Notes under the pieces: generated by a model
What the model was told of the DNA's origin: nothing
Database searches by the model: none
Seen by the model: the letters and a program-made list of their open reading frames with translations, nothing else
Position numbers and translations under genes: made by a program
Part shown: positions 23,524 to 31,580 of the stretch, in pieces
How the letters are laid out: the number at the start of each line of letters is the position of its first letter
Position numbering within the stretch: position 1 is the first letter of the stretch
Origin: Oscillospiraceae bacterium
GTDB lineage: Bacteria; Bacillota; Clostridia; Oscillospirales; Oscillospiraceae
Length of the DNA: 64,000 nt
Assembly (NCBI GenBank): GCA_902790375.1
Contig: CADARY010000006.1
Location: forward strand, 62,001 to 126,000
Direction: 5' to 3'

Positions 23524-24710
23524 GCATCAAAGTCAAGGGCTTCTTCCAGGACATCGGCGGGGCCTCCCGCGTCGTCAAGCTCAGAGAGGAAAACTTCGCC
23601 AAGGGCTCTCCCGTCCCCGATCCCCGGGACCCCATCCGCGAGGTGGCGGACCTGCTGCATCCGGAGCATATGCTCTTCAAGGTCGTGGACATCCGCGAGG
23701 CCTCTCCCAGCTCCCGCACCTTCCGCTTTGAATCCGTCGACGGGCACATCCCCGTGTTCCAGAGCGGCCAGTATGTGAACTTCCGCTTCAAAATCGGCGA
23801 GAGCATGCTCTCCCGCCCTTACACCATCTCCTCCGCCCCCTTCGAGGCGCGAGGCGAGCACCCCTTCTTCGAGATCACCGTGCGCCGCAATGTCTCCTAC
23901 TTTGTGCCGGACTACCTCTTTGAGAACGTCAGGGTGGGCGACACTCTGGAGGGCGCGCTGCCCTTCGGCTTCTTCTACTGGGAGCCCCTGCGCGACACGA
24001 GGGAGCTCGTGGCCCTGGCCGGCGGCTCGGGCATCACGCCCTTCCACTCCATGGCCAAGGAGATCGCCTGCGGCAAGATGAAGGGCGTCAAGCTCACGAT
24101 CCTCTACGGCTCCGTGAAGGCCAACGACATCGTCCTCAAGGACGAGCTTGCCAAAATCGAAGCCGACTGCCCCGACGTCAAGGTCGTGCACGTCCTCTCC
24201 GACGAGCCCGACTGGCCCGGCGAGAAGGGCTTTATCACCAGGGAGATCATCGAGAAGTACTCCACGCCCGACTGCACCTACATGTTCTGCGGCCCGCTGC
24301 CCATGTTCCGCTTTGTCAAGAAGGCGCTTGATGAGATGGGCGTGCCCGTGCGCCGCTTCCGCCACGACGTGGTCAATAACCCAGCCGACGTTTCCACGCT
24401 CCCGGGCTACCCCAAGGGCACAGAGACCAAAACCTTCAAGATCACGGTCGTGCGCGGCATCCATGAGGATGTGATCGACGCGAAGGCCTCCGAGCCGGTG
24501 GCCGTCTCCCTCGAGCGCGCCGGCATCGCCATCGACACCCACTGCCGCAACGGCGAGTGCGGCTTCTGCCGCAGCCACCTGTTGTCCGGTGAGATCTTTG
24601 TCTCCCCGATCGGCGACGGGCGGCGCATGATGGACAAGGAAATGGGCTGGTTCCACGCCTGCTCCTCCTGGCCGCTCACGGACCTGAAGATCAAGATCCC
24701 CATTATGTAA
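23520..24710 (+). CDS. NAD(P)H oxidoreductase with FAD, nucleotide-binding and 2Fe-2S domains
   Basis: The 396-residue protein has an N-terminal extension of about 50 residues, a ferredoxin-reductase-type FAD barrel (RPYTISSAPF, about 99-108), an NAD(P)-binding part (AGGSGITPFHSM) and a C-terminal plant-type 2Fe-2S domain with CRNGECGFC and a distal Cys in FHACSSW. It should pass electrons from NAD(P)H through FAD to the cluster and then to a partner, most simply the flavoprotein encoded just upstream. It is translationally coupled to that gene and followed by a terminator, closing the three-gene operon. Confidence 0.88.
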   Translation: MSIKVKGFFQDIGGASRVVKLREENFAKGSPVPDPRDPIREVADLLHPEHMLFKVVDIREASPSSRTFRFESVDGHIPVFQSGQYVNFRFKIGESMLSRPYTISSAPFEARGEHPFFEITVRRNVSYFVPDYLFENVRVGDTLEGALPFGFFYWEPLRDTRELVALAGGSGITPFHSMAKEIACGKMKGVKLTILYGSVKANDIVLKDELAKIEADCPDVKVVHVLSDEPDWPGEKGFITREIIEKYSTPDCTYMFCGPLPMFRFVKKALDEMGVPVRRFRHDVVNNPADVSTLPGYPKGTETKTFKITVVRGIHEDVIDAKASEPVAVSLERAGIAIDTHCRNGECGFCRSHLLSGEIFVSPIGDGRRMMDKEMGWFHACSSWPLTDLKIKIPIM

Positions 24711-24719
24711 CGATGCAAA

Positions 24720-24760
24720 GGGAGCCGTCTCAAAGCGAGGCGGCTCCCCATATTTTTGTT
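24720..24760 (+). terminator. Terminator of the isomerase-saturase-reductase operon
   Basis: Stem GGGAGCCG (24720-24727) with CGGCTCCC (24741-24748), followed by CATATTTTTGTTT. Confidence 0.88.
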
Positions 24761-24762
24761 TA

Positions 24763-24909
24763 GGCAACACCGCACAATCCGCCTTCGGCATCTCCTGGAA
24801 AATTTGCGCTCTGATTTCGTCACTTTTTCTTGAGGTACACAATACGATTCGCTTCGCTCAAACCCAAATTTTCTCAGGATCTGCTCTTGCCGAATTATGC
24901 GGTATTGCC
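24763..24909. repeat. Dispersed palindromic repeat family 1, copy A (MITE-like)
   Basis: The 147-bp copy begins GGCAACACCGCACAATCCG and ends with the inverted form GAATTATGCGGTATTGCC. It shares long identical stretches with copy D (57101-57223) and, inverted, with copy C (41021-41126). It is non-coding. Its last base touches the -35 of the acetyltransferase promoter. Confidence 0.85.
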
Positions 24910-24938
24910 TTTACACTTTGCCCCGCATCCCATATAAT
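24910..24938 (+). promoter_or_regulatory. Promoter of the sugar acetyltransferase gene
   Basis: TTTACA (24910-24915), 17 bp, TATAAT (24933-24938), immediately next to repeat copy A. Confidence 0.8.
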
Positions 24939-24963
24939 AGGCAGAGAGAAAGGGGGCTGCGCC

Positions 24964-25572
24964 ATGTTTGACGTGCTGCACAGCGGCGCGCTGTATTACC
25001 CGCTGGCCGGGGAGATCACCGAGGAACAGACCCGGTGCCTGGAGAAGCTTTACGACTATAACCACACCCGCCCAAGCGAGGGAGCGCGGCGGGAGGCCAT
25101 GCTGCGGGACATGTTCGCAGCCTTCGGCGAGGGCTCGTATATCGAGCCGCCCCTGCACGCCAACTGGGGCGGGCGCTTTGTCTCCTTCGGCAAAAACGTC
25201 TACGCCAATTTCGGCCTCACGCTGGTGGACGATACCTATATCCGGGTGGGGGATAACTGCATGTTCGGCCCCAACGTCGTCATCGCCACGGCGGGGCACC
25301 CCATCCTGCCTGCGCTTCGGGAGCAGGGCCTGCAATATAACGCCCCTGTCCGCATCGGGAAAAACTGCTGGCTCGGCGCGGGCGCCCTCGTGATGCCGGG
25401 GGTCACCATCGGCGATAACAGCGTCATCGGCGCGGGCAGCGTGGTGACGCGGGATATCCCCTCAAATGTCGTGGCGGCGGGCAATCCCTGCCGCGTGCTG
25501 CGCCCCGTCGGGGAGCGGGACCGGCAGTTCTACTTCCGCGATAAAGCCATCCCGCCGGAGCTTCTGGACTGA
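24964..25572 (+). CDS. Maltose/galactoside O-acetyltransferase-like (LbH hexapeptide repeat) enzyme
   Basis: The 202-residue protein has the N-terminal Mac helix region followed by left-handed beta-helix hexapeptide repeats (IRVGDN, VRIGKN, VTIGDN, VIGAGS) and the active-site ATAGHP histidine. This is the LacA/Maa family, which acetylates sugars with acetyl-CoA in the cytoplasm. The exact sugar is not predictable. GGGGG precedes the ATG at 24964. Its stop is directly adjacent to the stop of the convergent metallopeptidase-like gene. Confidence 0.88.
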   Translation: MFDVLHSGALYYPLAGEITEEQTRCLEKLYDYNHTRPSEGARREAMLRDMFAAFGEGSYIEPPLHANWGGRFVSFGKNVYANFGLTLVDDTYIRVGDNCMFGPNVVIATAGHPILPALREQGLQYNAPVRIGKNCWLGAGALVMPGVTIGDNSVIGAGSVVTRDIPSNVVAAGNPCRVLRPVGERDRQFYFRDKAIPPELLD

Positions 25573-26412
25573 TCAGGGGAAGATCCTGAGAAGCAGGGCA
25601 AAGATGTCCTGCCCCTCTTCGCGCGCCCTTTCGATGCGCGCGGCGTACTCGTCGATCAGGGCGTTGACGCGGCGTACCGCATCGCCGAGCTCCTCTGCCG
25701 CGGCATAGTGGCTCAGACGGCCGCCCTCCCGGAACACGCCGTCCTCCACTCCGAGGAAAAGGCGGGCAAGATGCCTGTCGCAGCGCCCGAAGGCCGCCAT
25801 GAGACCGATGCTGTCCGCGATCACCTCGTCCCGCAGGGCGTCGATATCCTCCGGATAAAGACCCCGGCAGGTAAAATGCGTGAGCTCATGGAACTTCCGG
25901 ATGAGATAGGATTTCTCCTTCCACTCCTCCGCGGAGAGGCCCACGGCCTCGGGCGGGACGTTGCTGTAATAGCCGCCGCTCAAGAGGATCACGCTGTCCC
26001 GGTAGTTCTTTTTCTCCGCCGTGAAGCGCGCAAACTCCGCGTCCCAGTCGCCTCCGCCTGCGCCGAGATATTCGTCGCGGTGCGTATGGATCTTTTCCCA
26101 GTTGATGAGGCCCCCGATCGTGACGGCGCCGACGGAGTCCGGGATGGGCGTCGGCTCACAGCGGTAGGCCAGGGCCTGATAAGCCTGCAAAAAATCCTGC
26201 CTGTCTCCGAAGTACAGGATCTCAGCCCGCCCTGCCGGGGTGTCCGCCGTCTCGGCGCGAAACGCCTCGCAACAGCGGAAGTGCGGCTGCGTATCCGGGA
26301 TCTCGCCGCCGAGCACGGCGTTTTTGTATTCCTCCGTCTGGCGCATCCCCGCCCGGATGGGCAGCAGAAGCTGCGGATAGCGCCGCGCGATTTTCAGAAG
26401 AGCTTCCTGCAT
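25573..26412 (-). CDS. Uncharacterised protein with an HExxH zinc-peptidase motif
   Basis: The 279-residue soluble protein contains HELTH (175-179) followed 17 residues later by Glu196 in LRDEVIADSIG, the arrangement of gluzincin-type metallopeptidases. The flanking helix FHELTHFTCRGLYPEDIDALRDE is well formed. I do not recognise a named peptidase family, and no signal peptide or membrane segment is present, so it should act inside the cell. The ATG at 26412 has GGAGG 5 nt upstream. It is divergent from the FUSC-type transporter gene. Confidence 0.7.
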   Translation of the reverse strand: MQEALLKIARRYPQLLLPIRAGMRQTEEYKNAVLGGEIPDTQPHFRCCEAFRAETADTPAGRAEILYFGDRQDFLQAYQALAYRCEPTPIPDSVGAVTIGGLINWEKIHTHRDEYLGAGGGDWDAEFARFTAEKKNYRDSVILLSGGYYSNVPPEAVGLSAEEWKEKSYLIRKFHELTHFTCRGLYPEDIDALRDEVIADSIGLMAAFGRCDRHLARLFLGVEDGVFREGGRLSHYAAAEELGDAVRRVNALIDEYAARIERAREEGQDIFALLLRIFP

Positions 26413-26498
26413 GCGTACCTCCTGCCTTTGCTTATAATGCTCATTTTCCGCTGATTATTACCTTTTTCCGCACGCCGCGTCAATGAAAGGAAAAAGCG

Positions 26499-27818
26499 AT
26501 GAACAAACTGCAAACCAAGCGCCCGATCTATCTGCCGAGGATCGGGCAGCGCATCGTCAAAACGAGTATCGCCGTGCTGATCACGCTCCTGGTCTACTAT
26601 CTGCGGGGCTACCGCGGGGCCGACATGCCCGCCGAGGCCGCCATCACCGCCATCATCTGCATGCAGCCCTATGTGCACGACACGCGCGAATACGCCATGA
26701 GCCGCTTTATCGGCACGCTGATCGGCGCGGCCTGGGGCCTGGGCTTTCTGCTGCTGATGCTCGTCTTTCCCCGTATGGGGGAGGTGCTGCTGCTCGTGTA
26801 CCTGCGCATGGCTGTCGGCGTGATGCTGACGCTCTACACCTGCGTGCTGGTGCGCAGGCCCGACACGGCGGGGCAGGCGGCCATCGTCTTCATCTGCGTG
26901 GTCATCGCCTTTCCCGAGATCGAAGAGCCGCTGCAGCAGGCCCTCACCCGCTTTGGCGGGGTGCTGCTCGGCACCGCCGCCGCGATCGTGGTCAACGTCT
27001 TCCGCCTGCCGCGGGACAAGGAGCGCAGCCTTGTCTTTTTCATCAAGCTCTCCGACCTGCTGCCGGATCGCTTCTCGCAGCTGCCTGCGGCGGCGCTCTT
27101 TCGCCTCAACTATCTCTACAATGACGGGGCAAAGATCTGCATCATGTCCGAGCATGCCCCCGCCTTCTTCACCCTGAGCCTGAGCCAGGCGAAGCTGAGC
27201 GTGCCCTTTATCGTCATGGACGGGGCCGCCATCTACGACGCCAATGAGAATACCTACCTGCGCTCCGAGACCCTGGAGCCTGCCGAGACCGAGCACCTGC
27301 GCGCCCGTCTGGACGCCCTGGGCCTGAGCTACTTCCTCTATACGATCCACAACGGCAAGGTCTGCATCTTCCACCAGGGGGAGATGCGGGAGCAGGAGCA
27401 GGCCATTTATGAGAACATGAAACGCTCCCCCTACCGCAGCTATCTGGAGGGGGAGATCTGCCGGGCGGAGGAAATCGTCTACCTCAAGGTCATCGACCGG
27501 GACGACAGGATCCGCATGCTGGAGAAGAAGCTGCGCCGGGAGCTGCGGGGACGGAAGCTCCGCGTCGTCATGCGGGAGGAGCATTCCGTCCCCGGAGTCA
27601 GCAGCCTCTACTTCTACACCGCCGCCGCCGCGATGCCCCTCGCGGAAAAGCGCCTCATGGCCATCCTTCGGGAGAAGGAGCCGAAGCTGCGGGCGCGGGA
27701 GGTGTTTCTGGAGACCCCTTACCAGACGGAGCATGACGCCATGCACCTGCTGCACCGGCTCACCAATCTCTATGAGCCGCTCAAGATCCTCCGCCTGTTC
27801 CAGCGAAAAGCCAAATAA
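26499..27818 (+). CDS. FUSC/ArAE-type membrane protein fused to a degenerate HAD (Cof-like) domain
   Basis: Residues 1-170 form six membrane segments like the N-terminal half of aromatic acid exporters (FUSC family). The rest (about 175-439) follows the order of a Cof-type HAD phosphatase: a GAKICIMSEH strand where AxxTGR is normal and a VPFIVMDGAAIYD segment where 'NGA.IYD' is normal. The first HAD motif (DxDGT) is replaced by a region reading IKLSDLL, so both catalytic aspartates are missing. I infer a transporter with a pseudo-phosphatase sensor domain. AAAGGA precedes the ATG at 26499. Confidence 0.72.
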   Translation: MNKLQTKRPIYLPRIGQRIVKTSIAVLITLLVYYLRGYRGADMPAEAAITAIICMQPYVHDTREYAMSRFIGTLIGAAWGLGFLLLMLVFPRMGEVLLLVYLRMAVGVMLTLYTCVLVRRPDTAGQAAIVFICVVIAFPEIEEPLQQALTRFGGVLLGTAAAIVVNVFRLPRDKERSLVFFIKLSDLLPDRFSQLPAAALFRLNYLYNDGAKICIMSEHAPAFFTLSLSQAKLSVPFIVMDGAAIYDANENTYLRSETLEPAETEHLRARLDALGLSYFLYTIHNGKVCIFHQGEMREQEQAIYENMKRSPYRSYLEGEICRAEEIVYLKVIDRDDRIRMLEKKLRRELRGRKLRVVMREEHSVPGVSSLYFYTAAAAMPLAEKRLMAILREKEPKLRAREVFLETPYQTEHDAMHLLHRLTNLYEPLKILRLFQRKAK

Positions 27819-27863
27819 TCAAAACCGGGCGCCCGAAAGCATGCGGGGATAAAACGGACTGCG

Positions 27864-28550
27864 TCACTTCGCCCGCGGGTACTCGGTGCACAGCAGGCGA
27901 TAGGGCGGCTCGTCCTCCTCGATGGCGGGGAAGCGGCCCACCGGAGGGTTGAAGCGGTTGTCGTTGGCGTCGTCGTTGACCTGGCTCACCTCGCCGAGCA
28001 GCACCGGGCCTGTGCCTTTTTCTACCTCGAAATCGTGGTAGAGACCGGGCGTGATGCTGATGCTCTGCCCCGGGCGGAGCTTTACCTGCGACCCGGCGGG
28101 GACGGTGACCGTGCGCCCGTCGAGATGGACGGTGACGGGGCTTTCTTTGTCGAGCGCTTCATCCGGCAGGGAGTTGTAGACCCGGATCAGCACCGTCCCG
28201 CCGCCGCGGTTGATGATGTCCTCCATCTTTGCCCAGTGAAAGTGCATGGGGCTGTATTGCCCCTCCCGGAGGTACAGGAGCTTTTCGGCGTAGGTCTTGG
28301 GGTACTGATCCGGCTTCTTGAGGTTGCCGTTCCTCAGTGTGATGAGGGAGAAGCCTACCTCGTCAAACCTTCCGAGACCATAGTCTGTAATATCCCAGCC
28401 AAGCAGGTTATCGCGTATTTCATCGTACTCATGGCCCTTGCTCTGCCATTCCTCCGGGGTGAAATGGCAGAAATCGGGCAGGGGAAAACGGCAGTCCCGG
28501 ATCATCTGCTCCATCTCCCGGAGCGCGGCATTGATCTCACTGCGTTTCAT
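27864..28550 (-). CDS. D-lyxose ketol-isomerase
   Basis: The 228-residue cupin enzyme interconverts D-lyxose and D-xylulose. Metal ligands are visible as His103 and His105 in PMHFHW, Glu110 in KMEDI and His172 in PGLYHDFE. Length and the WDITDYGLG region match the YdaE-type D-lyxose isomerase family. It lies 12 bp after the kinase gene, with AAGGAGG before the ATG at 28550, so isomerase and kinase form a pair that can feed lyxose or a related pentose into the pentose phosphate pathway. Confidence 0.88.
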   Translation of the reverse strand: MKRSEINAALREMEQMIRDCRFPLPDFCHFTPEEWQSKGHEYDEIRDNLLGWDITDYGLGRFDEVGFSLITLRNGNLKKPDQYPKTYAEKLLYLREGQYSPMHFHWAKMEDIINRGGGTVLIRVYNSLPDEALDKESPVTVHLDGRTVTVPAGSQVKLRPGQSISITPGLYHDFEVEKGTGPVLLGEVSQVNDDANDNRFNPPVGRFPAIEEDEPPYRLLCTEYPRAK

Positions 28551-28562
28551 GTTTCGTCCTCC

Positions 28563-30305
28563 TTATGTCAAGGCAAAGTAAATAGAACCCACAGCCTGCC
28601 CGAACTGAGCCACTGTAACGTCCGCCATATCGGCAAGCGCACGCATGAGCGGAGTGCTGGCGAGTCCTTCATCCGAGGGGATCAGGCGAAGCCCCTCGAC
28701 TCCGGCCCGAAAGCCCTCATCCATGAGCGTGAAGACCGCAGGCCGCTTGATAAAACGACCGAAGAGAAAACGCGCTTTCGCCGCGGGCCGGAGAAGATAC
28801 TCCGTCTCCCGGGCTACGATGGCGAGATTGCCTCCAATGATCCGAAAAACCTCGCAGGCGGCGGCATTTCCCGCCTCAGCCTCCCGCATCAGATGCTCCA
28901 GACAGGGCTTGCGCAAATCCTGCGGCCCGGTCTGAATGCACAGGAGATCGTTCCTGTTCTCAGTAAACCCATCCAGCAGCGAAGGAGCCAGCTTCTGTGC
29001 CAGGCGATAGGCCGCGGCCTGCCCCATGTAGCGCTTCACGCCGGCCAGGCCCGAGTTTTCGTTGCGCGTGCTGCGCAGATCCTCCGGCGCAAAGGCGCGT
29101 GAGGGAAAGCTGCCGAGGTCAAGGATCAGATCGTACATCTCCAGCGGCAGGGCGGGGATCGTCCCGTCGGCCTGCAGCCAGCCGGTGCCGAGATCGGTAC
29201 CCAGGCTGTGGGCGATGACGCCTTCGCGCAGCAGCTGCGCGTCTTCCCTGTGCGCGATTTCCACAGCGGCGGTAAAGGCGGCCATGTTGCCGTCGTTCGT
29301 GATGTGTACGCGCCCGCCTGCGCGGCAGAGGGACAGCAGAGCGTCCTTCAGCTCGGAGATTTTGGCAAAGGCGGTCTCATAATCCAGCGCCTCATTTTGG
29401 CGCATGCCGTAGGTCTTGGGCGTCTCACCGCCGAGGATGCGATCGTCGATGACGGTATCGGGAAAGCTCAGGCCCACGCCATCGAGCGCCCTGATCTCAC
29501 TGCCCAAATACGCCTCGGCGGCTTCCACCGCCCCACGCATCACGGACAGCGGCGCGGCTTTATCGAGCGCGGCATGGAGGGCAGCGCGGACGGCCTCCGG
29601 CAAAGCGCCGCGCTCAGCTGCAAGACAGCAGCGCATCAGCCGCGTAAGCACCAGGATCGGTTCTGTGATCTCCTCCACGGTCTCATACGCCGCGGGATTC
29701 CAGTCATACTCCTTGGTGCACAGCAGACGCATCCCGTCGGAGAGAGCCAGCTTGATGTCCGTGCCGCCCACATCGATGCCGCAGAGGGCAAGGCCGGCTG
29801 CATCCCGGCACAGCGCCCGGAGCGCTTTGTCCAGCGGCGCGGGCGGTTGGCAGGGCGTTTCGGGCAGCGGCGCATAATCGTGCCCGTCCGAGCGGGCAAA
29901 GCGGAAAGCCGGGCCGCCGAAGCTTCGGGCAATGCGCCCGGCAATGTTGATGACCTTGCCGTAGCCGTGCCGCTTTGCGGCATGGAGCTGGAATACGTCG
30001 TCAAGGCTGTCCGCCAGGGCGCAAAGCTCGGCATCGGCGGTATCAAAGAAAAGCCGCAGCTCCTGTCCGCTGCATGCGGCGAGAATGTTGTAGACGCAGG
30101 CATAGAAATACTCTGAGACAAAGCGCCGCTCCTCCTCCCCCTCCCAGCGGGGAACGGCGCAGGGATAGTCCCGCTGCTTCCCGTCATGCAGGGTGAGGCG
30201 CAGAGTCATCGGTCTTGACGTGGGATCGTGAAGAAAAGCCGCACGGAGATCCGGCAGCCAGAGAGGGCTGTCGGCGCGGGCGCGCGCAAGCAGAGTCTGG
30301 AGCAT
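28563..30305 (-). CDS. ROK/hexokinase-like sugar kinase with N-terminal extension
   Basis: The 580-residue protein has about 170 N-terminal residues of unknown type and then an ASKHA kinase core: GIDVGGTDIKLAL (176-188) for phosphate binding, GVGLSFPDTV, NDGNMAAF with the catalytic-type Asp, and SLGTDLGTGW. Kinases of this core phosphorylate sugars with ATP; pairing with D-lyxose isomerase suggests D-xylulose or a similar ketose. The ATG at 30305 has AAAGGAG upstream; a longer frame runs into repeat copy B and is rejected. The N-terminal part is unusual for the ROK family. Confidence 0.78.
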   Translation of the reverse strand: MLQTLLARARADSPLWLPDLRAAFLHDPTSRPMTLRLTLHDGKQRDYPCAVPRWEGEEERRFVSEYFYACVYNILAACSGQELRLFFDTADAELCALADSLDDVFQLHAAKRHGYGKVINIAGRIARSFGGPAFRFARSDGHDYAPLPETPCQPPAPLDKALRALCRDAAGLALCGIDVGGTDIKLALSDGMRLLCTKEYDWNPAAYETVEEITEPILVLTRLMRCCLAAERGALPEAVRAALHAALDKAAPLSVMRGAVEAAEAYLGSEIRALDGVGLSFPDTVIDDRILGGETPKTYGMRQNEALDYETAFAKISELKDALLSLCRAGGRVHITNDGNMAAFTAAVEIAHREDAQLLREGVIAHSLGTDLGTGWLQADGTIPALPLEMYDLILDLGSFPSRAFAPEDLRSTRNENSGLAGVKRYMGQAAAYRLAQKLAPSLLDGFTENRNDLLCIQTGPQDLRKPCLEHLMREAEAGNAAACEVFRIIGGNLAIVARETEYLLRPAAKARFLFGRFIKRPAVFTLMDEGFRAGVEGLRLIPSDEGLASTPLMRALADMADVTVAQFGQAVGSIYFALT

Positions 30306-30327
30306 GGCAGCGTCTCCTTTTCTCTTG

Positions 30328-30421
30328 GGCAGCACCGCACAACACGACTGCGGCAGCTTCCGGAAAAATCACGCTCTGATTTTTCTCGGGATCCGCTCTT
30401 GCCGCATGGGGCGGGTTTGCC
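30328..30421. repeat. Dispersed palindromic repeat family 1, copy B (short, degenerate)
   Basis: The 94-bp copy starts GGCAGCACCGCACAA and ends GGCGGGTTTGCC, with CTCTGATTTTTCTCGGGATC in the middle as in the other copies. It lies within the predicted 5' leader of the sugar kinase. Confidence 0.65.
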
Positions 30422-30437
30422 CTTGGTGATACACATT

Positions 30438-30487
30438 ATTATATCCGCAAATGATATGCTTGTAAAGCGGCGGCAATATGATATACT
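30438..30487. promoter_or_regulatory. Overlapping divergent promoters sharing one -35 site
   Basis: Minus strand: TTTACA (30466-30461), 17 bp, TATAAT (30443-30438) for the kinase-isomerase pair. Plus strand: TTGTAA (30460-30465), 16 bp, TATACT (30482-30487) for the dehydrogenase. The two -35 hexamers occupy the same seven bases, so the promoters should compete for polymerase. Confidence 0.75.
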
Positions 30488-30545
30488 GGTGCAAAAGAAA
30501 ACACATGACGTGTGATGAAAGCGCTTTGGGCAAGGAGGCATCAAC

Positions 30546-31505
30546 ATGAAAATCGTGATCCTGGACGGCTATACCGAAAATCCCGGCGATCTGAGCTGGG
30601 AAGTGCTGAAGCAATACGGCACGCTCACCGTCTATGACCGCACCCCATATGAGGATACCGAGATCATGCGCCGCATCGGGGACGCCGAGATCGTCATCAC
30701 CAACAAAACGCCCCTGAACCGGACGGTGCTGGCGGCCTGCCCGTCTGTCCGCTTCATTGCGGTGCTGGCCACGGGCTATAACGTAGTGGACGTGGCCTTC
30801 GCGCGGGAGAAGAACATCCCGGTCTCCAACGTCCCCGCCTACGGTACGGCAGCCGTCGGGCAGTTTGCCATCGCCCTTCTGCTGGAGATCTGCTCCCACG
30901 TCGCCCACCATTCCGACGCGGTGCATGCGGGCCGCTGGCAGAGCGCGCCGGACTGGACCTTCTGGGACTACCCGCTCATCGAGCTTGCGGGCAAAACCAT
31001 GGGCATCATCGGCTTCGGGCGCATCGGCCAGACCACCGGGCGCATCGCCAAAGCCCTCGGCATGACGGTGCTTGCCGCCGGCAGCCGCGAGACGGAGGCG
31101 GGCCGCGCCATCGCGCAGTACACCGATCTCGACACGCTCCTCAGAACGTCGGACGTGATCTGTCTGCACTGTCCGCTCTTCCCTGACACCGCCGGGATCA
31201 TCAACCGCGAGAGCATCGCGAAGATGAAGGACGGGGTCATCCTCATCAACAACAGCCGCGGCGGGCTCATTGTCGAGCAGGATCTGGCGGACGCCCTCAA
31301 TACAGGGAAGGTTCTGGCCGCAGGGCTGGACGTGGTGTCCACCGAGCCCATCCGGGCGGACAACCCCCTCCTCACGGCGAAAAACTGCCTCATCACCCCG
31401 CACATCTCCTGGGCGCCGAAGGAGGCCAGACAGCGCATTCTGGACTGCACGGCGCAGAATCTGCACGCTTTCCTTGACGGAAAGCCTGTTAATGTGGTAA
31501 ATTAA
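30546..31505 (+). CDS. D-2-hydroxyacid dehydrogenase (glycerate/hydroxypyruvate reductase-like)
   Basis: The 319-residue NAD-dependent enzyme has the GFGRIGQTTGRIA nucleotide-binding motif (about 152-164), the substrate-binding Arg in NNSRGGLI, Glu near residue 263 and the catalytic His in TPHISWAP. This order fits glycerate dehydrogenase/hydroxypyruvate reductase members of the family, though lactate or other 2-oxo acids are possible. CAAGGAGG precedes the ATG. It has its own promoter overlapping the one for the sugar kinase. Confidence 0.9.
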   Translation: MKIVILDGYTENPGDLSWEVLKQYGTLTVYDRTPYEDTEIMRRIGDAEIVITNKTPLNRTVLAACPSVRFIAVLATGYNVVDVAFAREKNIPVSNVPAYGTAAVGQFAIALLLEICSHVAHHSDAVHAGRWQSAPDWTFWDYPLIELAGKTMGIIGFGRIGQTTGRIAKALGMTVLAAGSRETEAGRAIAQYTDLDTLLRTSDVICLHCPLFPDTAGIINRESIAKMKDGVILINNSRGGLIVEQDLADALNTGKVLAAGLDVVSTEPIRADNPLLTAKNCLITPHISWAPKEARQRILDCTAQNLHAFLDGKPVNVVN

Positions 31506-31580
31506 GCAAGGCTTTAAACAAGCGAACTATGCCTCCCCCTGCAAGGAGAGCCATATAACGAAAGAAAAGAGTTGATTTTG

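Noticed and set aside
21811-24842. Long antisense frames over the saturase and reductase genes
   Set aside because: They mirror genes with cofactor motifs and lack start signals; the Asp/His/Val-rich translation is an artefact of codon bias.
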